A stretch of 64,000 bases of DNA from Benincasa hispida (taxonomy: Eukaryota > Streptophyta > Magnoliopsida > Cucurbitales > Cucurbitaceae), in assembly GCF_009727055.1 (NCBI RefSeq), contig NC_052353.1, positions 62,358,388-62,422,387 on the forward strand, in the 5' to 3' direction. Positions 49,483 to 61,931 of this stretch are shown here, in pieces. A model generated the notes under the pieces. It searched no databases and had not been told where the DNA came from. It saw nothing but the letters and a program-made list of their open reading frames with translations. A program made the position numbers and the translations under genes. Position 1 is the stretch's first letter; every line of letters starts with the position of its first letter.

Positions 49483-51964
49483 TGGTATCAAAGCCCTCAT
49501 GGCCGACACCACACTCACCGAAAATTGTTCCTCTGCCGAATCGGTAAAATTCATCACACCATCTTTCAACTAACTCTTGAATCAACTCACCACCACGAAA
49601 CTCGAACACAGGAATTTTATGTTGTGGAAGACATTTGCACTGCCAATCCTCCGAAGCTACAAGCTCGAAAGACACCTTTCAGGTCAGATACTCTGCCCAC
49701 TGATGTTCATCCAGACGACCTCTGAAGCAACGTCCAGCTCTCAAATGGTAAGTGATGACAGAGTCAGCTCATCTGTTGAACGATCGCTCAATCCGCAATA
49801 TGAGGCATGGTTTGCTATTGATCAACTTCTACTGGGATGGCTATACAATTCCATGGCTCCAGATGTAGCAGTTCAACTCATGGGATATGAGAATGCCAAG
49901 GAACTGTGGCAAGCTATTTAGGAACTATTCGGTGTTCAATCATGAGTTGAAGAAGACTACTTAAGGTAGTTGTTTCAACAGATAAGAAAAGGTAGCCAAA
50001 AGATGAGTGAGTACCTCAAATTGATGAAGATGCACTCCGACAACCTTGCACAGGCAGGCAGCCCTGTGTCGAACAAGAGCTCTAATCTCACAAGTCCTCC
50101 TTGGCCTTGATGAAGAATACAACCTTGTTGTCATAGGCATCCAAGGTAAACTAGATATTTCTTGGTTAGATATGCAATCTGAACTGCTATCCTATGAAAA
50201 ACGGCTGGAGCACCAAAATTCTATCAAAATACATAGTTCCTTTGCACAACAACCTTATGTCAATGTAGCATTTAACAGGAATAAAAATGGAGGGAAGCCA
50301 CATTTCAATCTTTCATTCAATGGTAATAGGCAGCAAGGGAACAACTCCAAAGGCAACAACACTAATCATAATCCATTCAGTGGACAAGGAGGCGATCGTG
50401 GTCGAGGAAGAGGCCGAATTAACAACTCAAACAGACCAACAAGTCAAGTTTGTGGGAAGTATGGTCACTTAGCCCTGGTATGTTATCATCGGTTTGACAA
50501 GGAATACTCTCAGAATGCTGGACTAGGCAGAGGGAATCATGGGTCAGTCGACCTCAACAGTAATACCACTGCCCTGTTCACATCAACTCAGCCCTTCAAC
50601 CCCTTTATAACCACACCAAAGACATTAACGGATCTGAATTGGTACATTGACAGTGGAGCTACTAACCATGTCACTTCAGATTATAACAATATCAACAATC
50701 CAACCGAGTATGGAGGTAATAAACTGGTCATTATAGGTATGGTGAACAATTACACATATCTCACACTAGTCAATCTTGCTTATCTGATGGAAGGAATGAA
50801 TTTATATTAAATGATGTCCTGTGTGTGCCTAACATAGCAAAGAATTTGATTAGTATATCAAAGTTAGCTCATGATAATGTTGTGGTTGTTGAATTTCACA
50901 TTGATTGTTATGTTATTAAGGACAAGGATATGGGCAGAACACTACTGAAAGGGAAGCTTGACAGAGGGTTATACCGACTACAAGGGGCTAAAGTGCTACA
51001 AGACAACATCAAGAGCTGAGGAACTGCTCTGTACAAAAATAACAACTCGACTGCCTTAATTCTATCAAGAGTTAGGATCAATGTAGTTGACTTAAGAGTT
51101 GTCTGGCATAGAAGACTAGGACATCCATTAGTGAAAACTCTAGATTATGTTATTATAGAATGTAAATTGCCAGTAAAATCAAATGAAGGAAAAGAATTTT
51201 GTCATTCATATCAATTGGGAAAATCCTGTGCCTTACCATTTCCTAACTCTCAATCTCAGGCTTCAAATAAGTTTGAATTAATACATACTGATGTATGGGG
51301 ACCAACCCCTATTGAATCTACTGATGGATACCGATATTACATATCATTCTTGGATGATCACAGTAGGTATGTGTAGCTATATCCTCTAAAACAAAAAAGT
51401 GAGACATTGGCAACATTCCTTCATTTCATTCAACTAATACAAACTCAATTCAATTCTGGAATAAAGATACTACAATCAGATAATGGGAGAGAGTATGACA
51501 AAATACACTATCTCTGTGAGTCCAAAGGTATTTTAATCAGAAAGTCCTGTCCCTATACTTCTGCACAAAACGGAAGAGCTGAGCGCAAGCATCATCACAT
51601 CATATAAATTAGACTCACGCTCCTTGCACAGGCATCCATGCCTCTGTCCTTTTGGTGGGAGGCGTTTTCAATAGCTGCCTATCTTATTAATGGCATGCCT
51701 ACCACAGTACTACAAGGTAAATCACCCGTCACAATAATGTTTGGTTCTAATCTTGATTTTCTTAATCTCAAGACGTTCGAGTGTGCCTGCTACCCATACC
51801 TACGGTCATATCACAGTAAAAAAATTCCAATTACACTTGGAGAAATGTGTGTATATTGGTCCCAGCTCATATCACAAAGGGTACAGATGTCTCAGTCCAT
51901 CAGGCCGGATTTATACAAGCAGACGTGTAAAGTTTAGTGAAAGAGAGTTTCCCTTTGCATCCTA

Positions 51965-52624
51965 GTCGTGCACCACGATCGCCCAGACGACAGGTCAAAC
52001 GATCGCTAAACAACCATCGTTTAGCACGATCGCCCAGACGACAGGCCATACAAAAGACACCACGATCACTGAGGCAACATCGTTTAGACCGATTGCAAAG
52101 GCCAAAGACAAAACGATCGCAGAGAGTCCATCGATCATGGACATTCCATCGTCCAACACGATCGTCCAGGCGNACGATCGCTAAACAACCATCGTTTAGC
52201 ACGATCGCCCAGACGACAAGCCACACAAAAGACACCACGATCGCCCAGGCGATAGACAATGCGATCGCTCAGCCTCCATCGTTTAGCACGATTGCTCAGA
52301 TGACAGACAATGCAATCGTTCAATCCCCATTAGAACGATCGCCTAGACGACAGACAATGCAATCGCCCAGCCTCCATCGTTTAGAACGATTGCCCAGACG
52401 ACAAACAATGCGATCATTTAGTCTCCATCATTTAGAACGATTGCCCAGCCGATAGACAATGCGATCGTTCAGCGCCCATCGTATAGAACGATTGCATAGA
52501 CAAAAAACAAAGCGATCGCTCAGTCTTCATCGTTTAGACCGAATGCGAAGGCCAAACATAAAACGATCGCAGTGAATCCATCGATTGTGGACATTCCATC
52601 GTCCAACACGAACGTCCAGACGAC
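51965..52624 (+). repeat. 51-bp tandem repeats in the integrase-RT linker
   Basis: About twelve diverged units each start near CGATCGCCCAGACGACAGAC or CGATTGCCCAGACGACAAAC and end CATCGTTTAGAA or CATCGTTTAGCA. The clearest units between about 52334 and 52535 are 51 bp long, 17 codons, and read ERSPRRQTMQSPSLHRL-like in frame. Longer units contain an extra TGGACATTCCATCGTCCAACA block (about 52138 and 52589). A 69-bp segment is duplicated at 51999-52067 and 52174-52242 with about two differences. Confidence 0.9.
52173..52173. other. Undetermined base (N) at a repeat junction
   Basis: The only N in the window lies one base before the second copy of the 69-bp duplicated segment, inside the tandem array. 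This suggests an assembly join or collapsed repeat rather than a simple base-call ambiguity. Confidence 0.95.
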
Positions 52625-54555
52625 AACCCCTCCTATACCTACTCCCATCACTGAGTCATTAATTCGGAGTCTTCAACCGATACTCAATCCCCTGCCTCAG
52701 TCATCGTCCCTTCTTCAAGTAAATCCAACACCAGCTTACCATCCAGACCATACTTCAAGCTCCACAAACCAGACAACCTCACCTAGATATGTGTCTCACC
52801 ACAGCCCATCAAACTCTCTACCTTAAACCAACTGAGAACGACATACCAGTCCAACTATACCACACATCTCACATCCAACAATTATCTCAACCTCTACCAG
52901 CCCAACACAACCCACCATCTCCACCTTCTCCCACTCATCCAATGATCATCCGAGCAAAAGCTGAAATTTTTAAACCAAAAGCCTGGATAACAAGCAAAGC
53001 CACAGATTGGTCCCAAATAGAGCCCACTAGAATTACAGCAACAATTTGTAACCCCTCAATAGAAAAAGAACAATGGATGAGGAATACACAGCTCTAATGA
53101 GAAATAAGACTTAGACACTGGTTCCTCCATCTCAATCTCAAAATGTCGTTGGGAACAAATGGATATTTCGACTCAAGCGGAACATGGATGGCACAATACA
53201 GGGGTATAAGGCCCGACTAGTAGCAAAGGGCTTTCATCAGCATCATGGAGTTGACTTCTTTGAAGCCTTCAGTTCAGTAGTGAAGTCCTCAACAATCTGA
53301 GTAGCCATTAGTTCTGCTATGTCACACGGTTGGACTCTGAGGCAACTTGACTTCAACAATGCGTTCTTAAATGGAAAACTAGTTGAGGATGTATATATGA
53401 GTCAACCACCAGGGTATGTCAGCTCTCATTACCCGAATCACGTCTATAAGTTAGAAAAGGCAATCTATGGTCTGAAACAAGCACCACGAGCCTGGAATAC
53501 AGCCCTCAGCTCAGTTCTCACTAAATGGGGATTCTCTCAGTCTAGATCAGATACCTCCCTGTTCATTTACCGCACGAAGGGCTCTGTCATATACCTTCTT
53601 GTTTATGTTGACGATGTCATTATCATAGGTAACAATACTTAACTAACAAAGCAACTCATACAAACACTTGATGTACAATTTTCATTGAAAGATTTGGGCC
53701 AACTTCGGTATTTTTTGGGAATTCGAGTTCACTATCTTAACTCAGGCCTACTGATAAACCAGCCAAAATATGTGGATGATTTACTACACAAACTTCAAAT
53801 GTCTGATGTGAAACCGATGCTCTCGCCAACTGTCCAAGGTAGGAAATTATCAAAAACTGATGGGCAGCCCCTCTCTGAACCATGTATATATCGCAGCACT
53901 ATCGGAGCCCTTAGTACTTAACGCATACACGACCGGATATCATCTATGCTGTCAACCAACTAAGTCAGTTTCTTCAAATTCCAACTGATATTCATTGGTA
54001 GGCAACTAAAAGAGTATTTAGATATATTAGTGGCACAAAACACTATGGACTCTACTTTCAACCAAGCCCGAATCTACATATATCTACCTATTGGGATGTT
54101 GACTGGGCATCCAATCTTGATGACAGGAAATTAGTGGCTGCCTACTGTACATTTGTAAGAAATAACATCATCTCATGGTCCTCGAGGAAGCAAGCAGTGG
54201 TCGCAAGGTCGAGTATAGAATCTGAATATAAGGCACTTGACCATGCCACATCCGAGGTCCTCTGGCTTCAAGAACTACTAGGATTACAGTCAAACACTCG
54301 ACCGACTATATGGTGTGATAATTTAGGAGCAAGAGCATTAGCAGCCAATCTGATGTTTCACTCTAGAACCAAACATATCGAAATTGATCTTCACTCCATC
54401 AGAGACCATGTTCTAAAAGATAACATCAACATTCGGTATGTGCCATTGGCCGACCAACTTGCTGACTGCCTCACAAAATCACTCAACAACACACACTTCT
54501 ATACATTACGAGCCAAACTAGGAGTACTTGAAGTACCCTCCAGTTTGAGGGGGGA

Positions 54556-54840
54556 TGTTAGAGCAGAAAATAGAAATGGAAAAGGGAAAGCAAAGGTGGA
54601 AGAAGGAAGAGGTGAGTCACCACCATTCTGTTAAGAATTGGTTTGCTCTCCACCTATCATACAGTACCATGTGTAATATTCTTATTCCTTGTATTATTAT
54701 TATTTTATAATAATATTAGGGCAAGATGTATATAAAGGAAATAGGGTTGTAGGTATTCATTATTCATTCAATACAAGAAAAAACAAAAGAGCAGAAGTCC
54801 AAAGGACGAAGAAAATTCCCAAAACTCTTCATCTTCAACT
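54556..54840 (+). repeat. 3' LTR of copia element 2
   Basis: 285 bp, same start (TGTTAGAGCAG) as the 5' LTR, ends CATCTTCAACT just before the GTTAC duplication. Confidence 0.9.
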
Positions 54841-54845
54841 GTTAC

Positions 54846-55029
54846 ATTGTCCTAAAGATGCAATTCCTTCAAATACGCACTTGCCAACAACTTCACTAGT
54901 ACAATCAACTTTACTCTTTTTCACCTTGGAGGAAGTCCATTGTTGTAGACATCCATAAGGTTCTAATGATCCCATCAATTGATTATATCTTCCCTCGCAT
55001 ACACACGTTTTATAGGCAGCTGGAAGCAT
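54846..55029 (-). pseudogene. Possible short gene fragment, unrecognised
   Basis: A minus-strand frame of about 60 codons, open from ATG 55029 toward the copia insertion site. It is cysteine-containing and of protein-like composition (AAYKTCVCEGRYNQL, then CTSEVVGKCVFEG). No family is recognised. It abuts the retrotransposon target site, so it may be another broken piece of the locus the element landed in, or chance. Confidence 0.25.
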
Positions 55030-55312
55030 TAAGAACCATATTAAGTTATTTTTAATTTTTGAATGTTTAGATACTATATATTTATGGTTCTAGAATGTTT
55101 GGGTAGAGTATATTTGTGGTATTCGAGTTGTTTTTTAAACAGTGCATCTTTGCATTCTCATTTGTACTCAATTTGGTTGTTTTAGGGTAGTTTTGTCATC
55201 TACTAATTAGTATTTTCTATTATATAAATATGTTTTGTTATTTTTATAATTTTGAAATATTTTTCTATTTTTTCAAATGAAACTTTAAAATTTATTTATC
55301 TTGTCAGCTTAA

Positions 55313-55343
<31 letters not shown>

Positions 55344-58300
55344 TGCTCGGACTGACCTACATATACTTTAGGCCCAAGGCCCACAAAGATATATAGAAAT
55401 GACACATATATATATTACACTTTAGACCATGCACGAAAAAAAAATAGTTTTATTTCTTTTTTTGTTTTAACTGTGACTTTATTATTTTCCAAACGTTTAT
55501 GACCACCGTTGACCTCCTCCTTTTTCTTTGTTTCCGTTTTTTATTTTCTTCTCCAATTCTAAGCAAAAACTTCTCTTGTGAATTCAGCCCTCCGTCCAAC
55601 AAGTGCACGTTTAAAGGGGGCATTGTGTTAACCTTGCGAAGCAACTGGTAAGAACGATTCACTCCACGATCGTGTCGAATTTGCTTTCAAGACAGTGATT
55701 TCTACTGCACAACAGTTAGTTTCTGAATTTGACGACAACTAACAACATACACACATAAGAAATTCTATTTAGAACAATAATTGATATGACAAACAAATTT
55801 TGATGATTATAAAAAAAAATGATAATTATAATTAAACGATGGTCATTTAGATTATTACTTTAAGAAATAAGAATTTAACTTTAAGTATTTCTAAGTCATA
55901 GTTAAAAGTGGAAACAGTCTTCTTATATCAATTCTTTAATAAATATTAACCTAACATGCTTCCAATTTCCGTGAAAAGCTGGATAATAATTTTTTTTTAA
56001 CAACTTTTGTTTTTAGTTTTAAAATGTATGCTTGGTTTTATAATTCTTACCCTCTTTTAACAATAACCACCAAAACAAAGAAATAACTTAGATATGATAA
56101 ATTTTTAAGCTAACAACAAAATGTGGAGGAATAATGTGTATGATATATATGAATAATGGTAAATTGTAATACAAATAAAATTTGCTCAGTAAATCAATCA
56201 TCCAAAGTTAGTCACTTTTTATCTAAATTTTTGCCCTATTAAATATCTTTATAGAGCTTTGATTCCAAATATAGGTACTCAAATCCGAAAATATTATAGT
56301 CTCGTGAACAATAAATATAATTAAATCATCCATTTTTTTCTAGTATGATATATAATGAACGAGATTAAAAAAATTAATAAAGTACGTAAGACAGACAAAT
56401 ATAAAATTATCTCTTTTTTATTACTATCATCATTTAGATAACGTAAAATTACTGACTCATTAATCAGATGAAATTGAAATCTAATAAAATACACTTGAGT
56501 AGAATGAATAATGTATGTACACCTTCCAAGAAAACCTATAAAGCTCATAGTAAATTGATTATCTCTAATTAAGCACCCAAAGTGTTTGGACCAATAAGGG
56601 AGAAAGGACATGAAATAGCAATATATACAATGTATTAAAAGGTTTTGTTTTTTCTTTGAGAAAGTATTGAAAGCTTATAATTTCAAAGAATGCATAATGA
56701 TGCCTTTAGAAATATGAATGAAGAGAGACACATTGTTCCGCCAATCAAGACATCGTAATGAATTACGAGATAGATTAAATAAATAGGGAGTTAGTTTTGT
56801 TGGGACGATAATGGTCAAAAAGCCAAATTTTATTGGAGAGAGTTGGCAGTAGCTTTTTAGTTTTTTTTTATTATTTTTTTTCCTTTTTTTTTTTTCTGAA
56901 TTAACATAATATTGGAGAGAATTGAATTGTCAATTTTTAAGATTCCAGTTAATAGGTGCATTATCCTCTTAATTTAAAATATAACATTACTTTTTTAAAG
57001 AAAATCTTTTAGTATTCGTATTTTTATTTATAATGATTTAATCTGAGTTATTTTTAAAAGTATGTATAGTTGTTATTAAAAGTTTAAGAGAAAAATAAGT
57101 TGAACATAATTTCATGGACATGGAAAGTCCTCTTATCGAAGAGTCTTTAAGTTTTTTTTTTTTTTTTTTTTAATTTTTTAAAATTATTTTGCTTTTATAG
57201 ATGGTGAAGGTTTAAAACCAAAATCATAGATCTCGAAAAAGGTACTTGGTACTATATCTACTAAGCTATATTAGAATGAATTAATGTTAGATGCTTAATC
57301 ATTATATATATGTATATACACAATAAGTGGAGTATAGAAATTTAAACATCAAACCTCAAAAAATGAGTACACATGTTAATTATTAGTGAGCATATACATA
57401 TGCCTATTTTCATGACTTAGTCAATATATTATCATGATATTTAAAAATAAAATTATTATGAAATAAGTTATAAAACCATGATAAAAAAAAAAAAAAAAAA
57501 AGAATGAAAGAAAAAAAGAAAGAAAGAGTTGAATAACAAAATAAGGGTCAAATATTTCCGTAGATTGCTGCTTTAGAGGTGTGTTATGATTCAAATAGAG
57601 AGGAGATGTGTTTGGTTCCCGATAATGAAAATAATAATTTAAAAGAAAAAAAGGGTTAGTTTAGGAAATAAGAAAATGATGCTCGACTAGGTGGCTATAT
57701 TATATTGATTAAATTATAAATATTGTCGTTATGATTTAGAAAAATTAAAATTTAGCCCATGTGATTTTAAAAATTAGATTTTAATTCTTATGATTTAATA
57801 GAACCTTATCGTAAAGAGTCTATATATTGATAAAAACCTTTACAAAATTTTTTTATCATAGGAATTATTTATCATGATTTAATTAAATGGTAAGGACTAA
57901 ATTCTAATTATAAATTATAAAGAATAAATTTTTTTTTTTTTTTTTGGACCAAATTTACAAATTATTATTCCATATTTGGAGTCACCATTACATAATAGGG
58001 TTTTAGAGTGAATTTGGAGAGAGAGGACGATGTTGGTTAGGTTGGTATGGGCTAATGTCTCCCATTGGCTTTGGATCACATCATGGGCCTTAGGTCCTCT
58101 CTTTGTGGCCCCAGCTCATGATGGCCTCATTCTACCAAATCCAGCAACAAACGCTAAAAACGACTTTTCCTAAACAAGCTTCCAATAATACTATAATATA
58201 CAATTACAATAGGTCAGATTTATCCATTTATGATCAAAATTGGTATAATCATAATGAAATTTTATTGTTAGATCAATTGTAATAGGATTCAATCGCAAAC

Positions 58301-58460
58301 GTAATTGGATTATTTTTTATCACGTTTATTTAGGCATTTTACAAATGTAGTTTGATTATGATTGAGCTGTTTTCTTTGCATTGTCTGGTATTATTGTCTT
58401 CTGGTATCGTTTAGGGACAATTAGTAAAAGTATTTGTAATAGTAACAATAAATATGACAC
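55030..58460. other. Intergenic, AT-rich
   Basis: No gene is recognised. An (AT)n run lies near 55313-55334 and T and A homopolymers near 57150-57172 and 57484-57501. TGGGCT/TGGGCC words at 58047-58100 resemble promoter elements but no gene follows. Confidence 0.4.
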
Positions 58461-58469
58461 TTCACTAAA

Positions 58470-59400
58470 AACCGACAACTGCACTATTCACACTACAAAT
58501 ATATTTCTGTGTCTATTGGATACAATCAGTTAGTGTGATGACCCTTCACAAATTGCTCGTAAGTACAACTGAGTCAAAATTACCTTTTTGTTACTATGGT
58601 TAATCTAACTCCTTAAGTACCATTGATCTCTCTAATGAACAATAAGTTATAGTTCAACAATGACCAAACACCTGTTGAGCCAAGAGAGGGTGTGACACCA
58701 CATTATTCAAGCCACATAATCAACCCTTTGGAGCAATTTATCTACTTACCATGACATTAGGAAATGAATGAATTTCGTCTTGTGTAGTTATGTTTCCAAC
58801 TCCTCAATCAAACAAATCCTCAAAATGGTAGGCATATTGAGTCGACGAACTGACTATTCTCACCTATGCAAATCAAAGGACTGCCTTCATAGGCAGGAGT
58901 TCACAATTCACTCAAGATTTAGATGATGTCACCTATGGTCATCTTGGTGAAATGTAAGTCTCTCTTATTATCGTTGTTATACAATGAGACTATTCATTTC
59001 GTAGTCTGATCTTATACAAATCCCTTTGTATAGAATACCCCACTCGCATGTCCTTACATAAATTATGAGGAACGGATCATTTGTAGCACTTTACAACAAT
59101 CATAACATCTACAAAGCTAGTCGTATTCGTAGTGTCACTAGGATAAGATACCCAACTTTATCCATTTATCACTTAAACACAATCCATCTATATGTGTCTA
59201 CATACACGTTTAAGTTACAGAAGATGACCTTGGATATTTGTTGATTGGTTTTGTGGGTTAATGCTACTAAATGTCAAGTAAAATACCTCATATTTTATTA
59301 AATAAATAAATTGTTTGTACAATACCATTTCAAACCCACAAGATTTAGGACATCAACCTCAATAGTAACAATATTTGGAATGGAAACAATATCTCCAATA
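58470..59400. repeat. Interspersed repeat, LTR-like
   Basis: Its composition is distinctly less AT-rich than the surroundings, with no coding frame. Blocks such as ATGAGGAACGGATCATTTG, CATAGGCAGGAGTTCACAA and CCCCACTCGCATGTCC resemble a common plant LTR or LTR-adjacent sequence I have seen repeatedly, probably on the minus strand. Borders and family cannot be fixed here. Confidence 0.4.
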
Positions 59401-59849
59401 CGTCTTATGTAATTTTTAAATACAATCAGATCGATCATTCTCAGCTCCACAATTGCATTGTAGTTTGTTGATTACAGACTTGGCTATGGGACCTACATTT
59501 CATTGTGATTATAAAACAGGGGTAAACGACCCACAAAAACATAATCAAATGGGTCTACTTTTCAGATTACCATTGTTGGATTACCGTTTTAGGAAAATAA
59601 ATATAGTGTTAGTGTGAAGTTGTAAGTTTAGCTTCTGTAAATTGTATCGGTTTATTTTTCCTATTTTAAGAAGTTTGTAATAAGCTATAAAGTTTTAGAG
59701 TTATCACAATTCGCTATTTGTTAGTTTCTCTTAATTGTAAAATGTACAGGTGAAGAAACATCATAACTGTTAAAATAGTAGAGACATAAACTTAAAAAGT
59801 TCACTTACTAAAATTATTTTAAAGTACAAAAATTAAATACGGAAATTGT

Positions 59850-60757
59850 TACGATAATAACCTCAACTTTTCATCTTTCAAAACTAATACACTTTTTGAA
59901 AAGTCGTTAAAGTAGTTTTTCATAAATCTCGAACGAGATCGACCACTTAAAAAATTCTCTTTTTGTAACTTATCGATTAGCCCTCTTGGCTCTTTCTTGT
60001 ACACCTAGAAAAGATTAATAATGAGATTCTAGTATTTTTTTTTTTCCAAATATTAGATAATCTATCCAAATCTTATATATTTTCAAATTTTCTCTAAATT
60101 CCAAATTCGGTTATCTTTACCAAATATTGTATTCAATTCTTAAGTAATTTTAGGTTCATTTTTATTTTACTTCTAAATTTCCAAATGAATTTACAATTTT
60201 TAGATGGATGATTGCATTTTGATTTTTAAATTTTGCAAAAAAAAAAGGTAAGATATGATATAAAATCTCGGTATTAGTTTGTCTGAGAATTCATCGATCT
60301 CGATGTTAATCTACCCAAGATTCATACCGAGATTTTATATATTTTTCATATTTTACTTTTTTTTTAAAAAAATAATCTTTCCAAAAAATTAAAAATCAAA
60401 ATAAGGTCTATCTAACAAATTTATTTGAATAATTGATAAATTTTGATTTGAAAATTAGAAATTGGGCTAAAGGTTTAAAAAATTATGTAAGATTTTGATA
60501 TAATATTTGGGAAAGATAATCGAATTTGGAGAAGATTTGAAAATATATAAGATTTAGAAGATCATAGGAAAATTACTTGAATCTTGGTGTAATATGTGGT
60601 ACCGAGAAAGGCCCAAAAAGTTAGTAACAACTAATTTTTATTCCTAACTAAATCTTGGGCAATCTCGCCTGAGATAGATGAAAAACTATTTGAACAAGTT
60701 TTCAAAAAATATGTTAGTTTTGTAAGGTAAAGGTAAAAATTTAAAGGTGTTATTTTG
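59850..60757. repeat. Long foldback (imperfect inverted repeat, about 0.42-kb arms)
   Basis: The left arm (about 59850-60274) and right arm (about 60324-60757) are reverse complements over most of their length, around a loop of about 49 bases. The inner arms match perfectly over 17 bp (ATATAAAATCTCGGTAT at 60258-60274 and its complement at 60324-60340). Outer matches include AAATCTTATATATTTTCAAA, TAGTTTTTCAT and CAAAACTAA. It is non-coding, and may be a foldback/MITE transposon or a hairpin-RNA locus. Confidence 0.8.
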
Positions 60758-61755
60758 AAAATTTTTCAACTAAATACATGCTATTCCAGAAAAAAGAAGT
60801 CTGTAATAATACAGAAAATGCCAAAATTAGTTAACCTTTTTTAACCAACAAAATTAGCTAACTAAGGAATATAACGTTTTTTTTTTGGGGGGTAAATATG
60901 TATATATAAAGAATAGCCTTAGGTAAGTGTTTGTCAAGTACTCAATAATATATAATCCAAAGCAAATTGAAAAGGCTACACAACATTTGACCTATTGTTA
61001 CATAGAGACGGAGACTTGGTCTTAAATTAAATAAAATTAGATTTGAAAATAAATTAGACTTTGAAGTTTCTTTTTAAGTCCCATCACATGAGGATGATAG
61101 AAAATTCATATAAAGTAAATGCATAAGATTGTAAACCGTATTTTAAATAGTCATTAAGCCAAAGTTCATAATTGACATGTATTTCTTACTTTGAAGTCGA
61201 ATGTTCAGATCCACATATTTTATTGAAAAATTTTGGGCCGATGATAAATTGTCATGTCATTTCTCAAATTAATGATCAATCACAATTGAGTAAAAAGAAA
61301 ACTTTTTCCTCTAAAACATCATCCAAACCTAAGTTCTTAATTTGCAGGTTCATAAATTAAAAGCTCAAAATAAAACTTTGAGACAATTCACCAAGCATAA
61401 AAACTTTATGAGCTTTAAAAGACTAATGATCCTCAAAGACTAGTGTCCTTTAAAGACAAATTATTCTGAGACTTCAACTTTAAGATCATTTACACACTCT
61501 ATTTTTGGGGTAAAGCATACACATCCACGAAAAAAGAATTAGAGGATCAAACGTTAGAGAACAAACTACACGTACATAAATCTCCATAAACTCATAACTC
61601 TACAAACTACCTTTCTTTGGAAATTTGGTCGCTCACTTGTACTAAAAGACTAAAAATAGCCATTTATGATAATTTAAAAATTAATAGCGTACTTTTTTCT
61701 TTCCATTGAAACCTAAAATCTTGTTATATACTTCAATTACTCGAGGGAAATTCGT
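60758..61755. other. Intergenic upstream of the last gene
   Basis: AT-rich, with no gene recognised. The short frame at 61172-61360 has no meaningful product. Confidence 0.4.
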
Positions 61756-61759
61756 CAAA

Positions 61760-61819
61760 TGGGCCACATAATGTGGACTGTGGGCGTTCAAAATTTGGGC
61801 CTTTTCGGGTCCATGGGCT
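61760..61819 (+). promoter_or_regulatory. Site II (TGGGCC/T) element cluster
   Basis: TGGGCC at 61760-61765 and 61796-61801 and TGGGCT at 61814-61819 lie about 110-170 bp upstream of the next start codon. TGGGCY site II boxes bind TCP factors and are typical of promoters of plant housekeeping, ribosomal and organelle-protein genes. Confidence 0.5.
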
Positions 61820-61931
61820 TCATTTTGACGGGCTTTATTTCTTAATCCTTTTCTTCCAAAATTTTAATTCCATTTCTGAAAGAATTTTGCCTGCAACTGC
61901 AAGCATTCAGGAAGACGAACGAGAAACGGAG

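Larger units (their letters stand above)
49499..54634 (+). pseudogene. gag-pol polyprotein of copia element 2, inactivated
   Basis: The frame opens at ATG 49499. Domains in order: gag (to about 50250), zinc knuckle (CGKYGHLALVCYHRF, about 50450), protease with intact DSGATNH (about 50649), GAG-pre-integrase, integrase core (about 51280-51700), a long repeat-bearing linker (51965-52830), RT with YVDD (about 53604-53615), and RNase H to about 54480. Stops interrupt gag early (about 49571 and 49919), the integrase (about 51374, 51605) and RT (53299, 53639), and frames shift repeatedly. The final frame ends inside the 3' LTR at 54634. It is not autonomous. Confidence 0.9.
49199..54840 (+). mobile_element. 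Ty1/copia LTR retrotransposon, complete but decayed (element 2)
   Basis: Direct LTRs (49199-49482 and 54556-54840) are flanked by the 5-bp duplication GTTAC (49194-49198 and 54841-54845). A primer-binding site TGGTATCAAAGCC starts at 49483, and the polypurine tract GAGGGGGGA (54547-54555) precedes the 3' LTR. Copia gene order is preserved. By eye about 18 differences in 284 bp separate the LTRs, roughly 93-94% identity. Its size is 5642 bp, larger than element 1 mainly because of a tandem-repeat region at 51965-52620. Confidence 0.95.

Noticed and set aside
51937..52455. Independent SR-rich protein gene of 172 codons
   Set aside because: It is the repeat-bearing linker of the copia element 2 pol gene, in a frame that jumps at the undetermined base. 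It is not a host gene.
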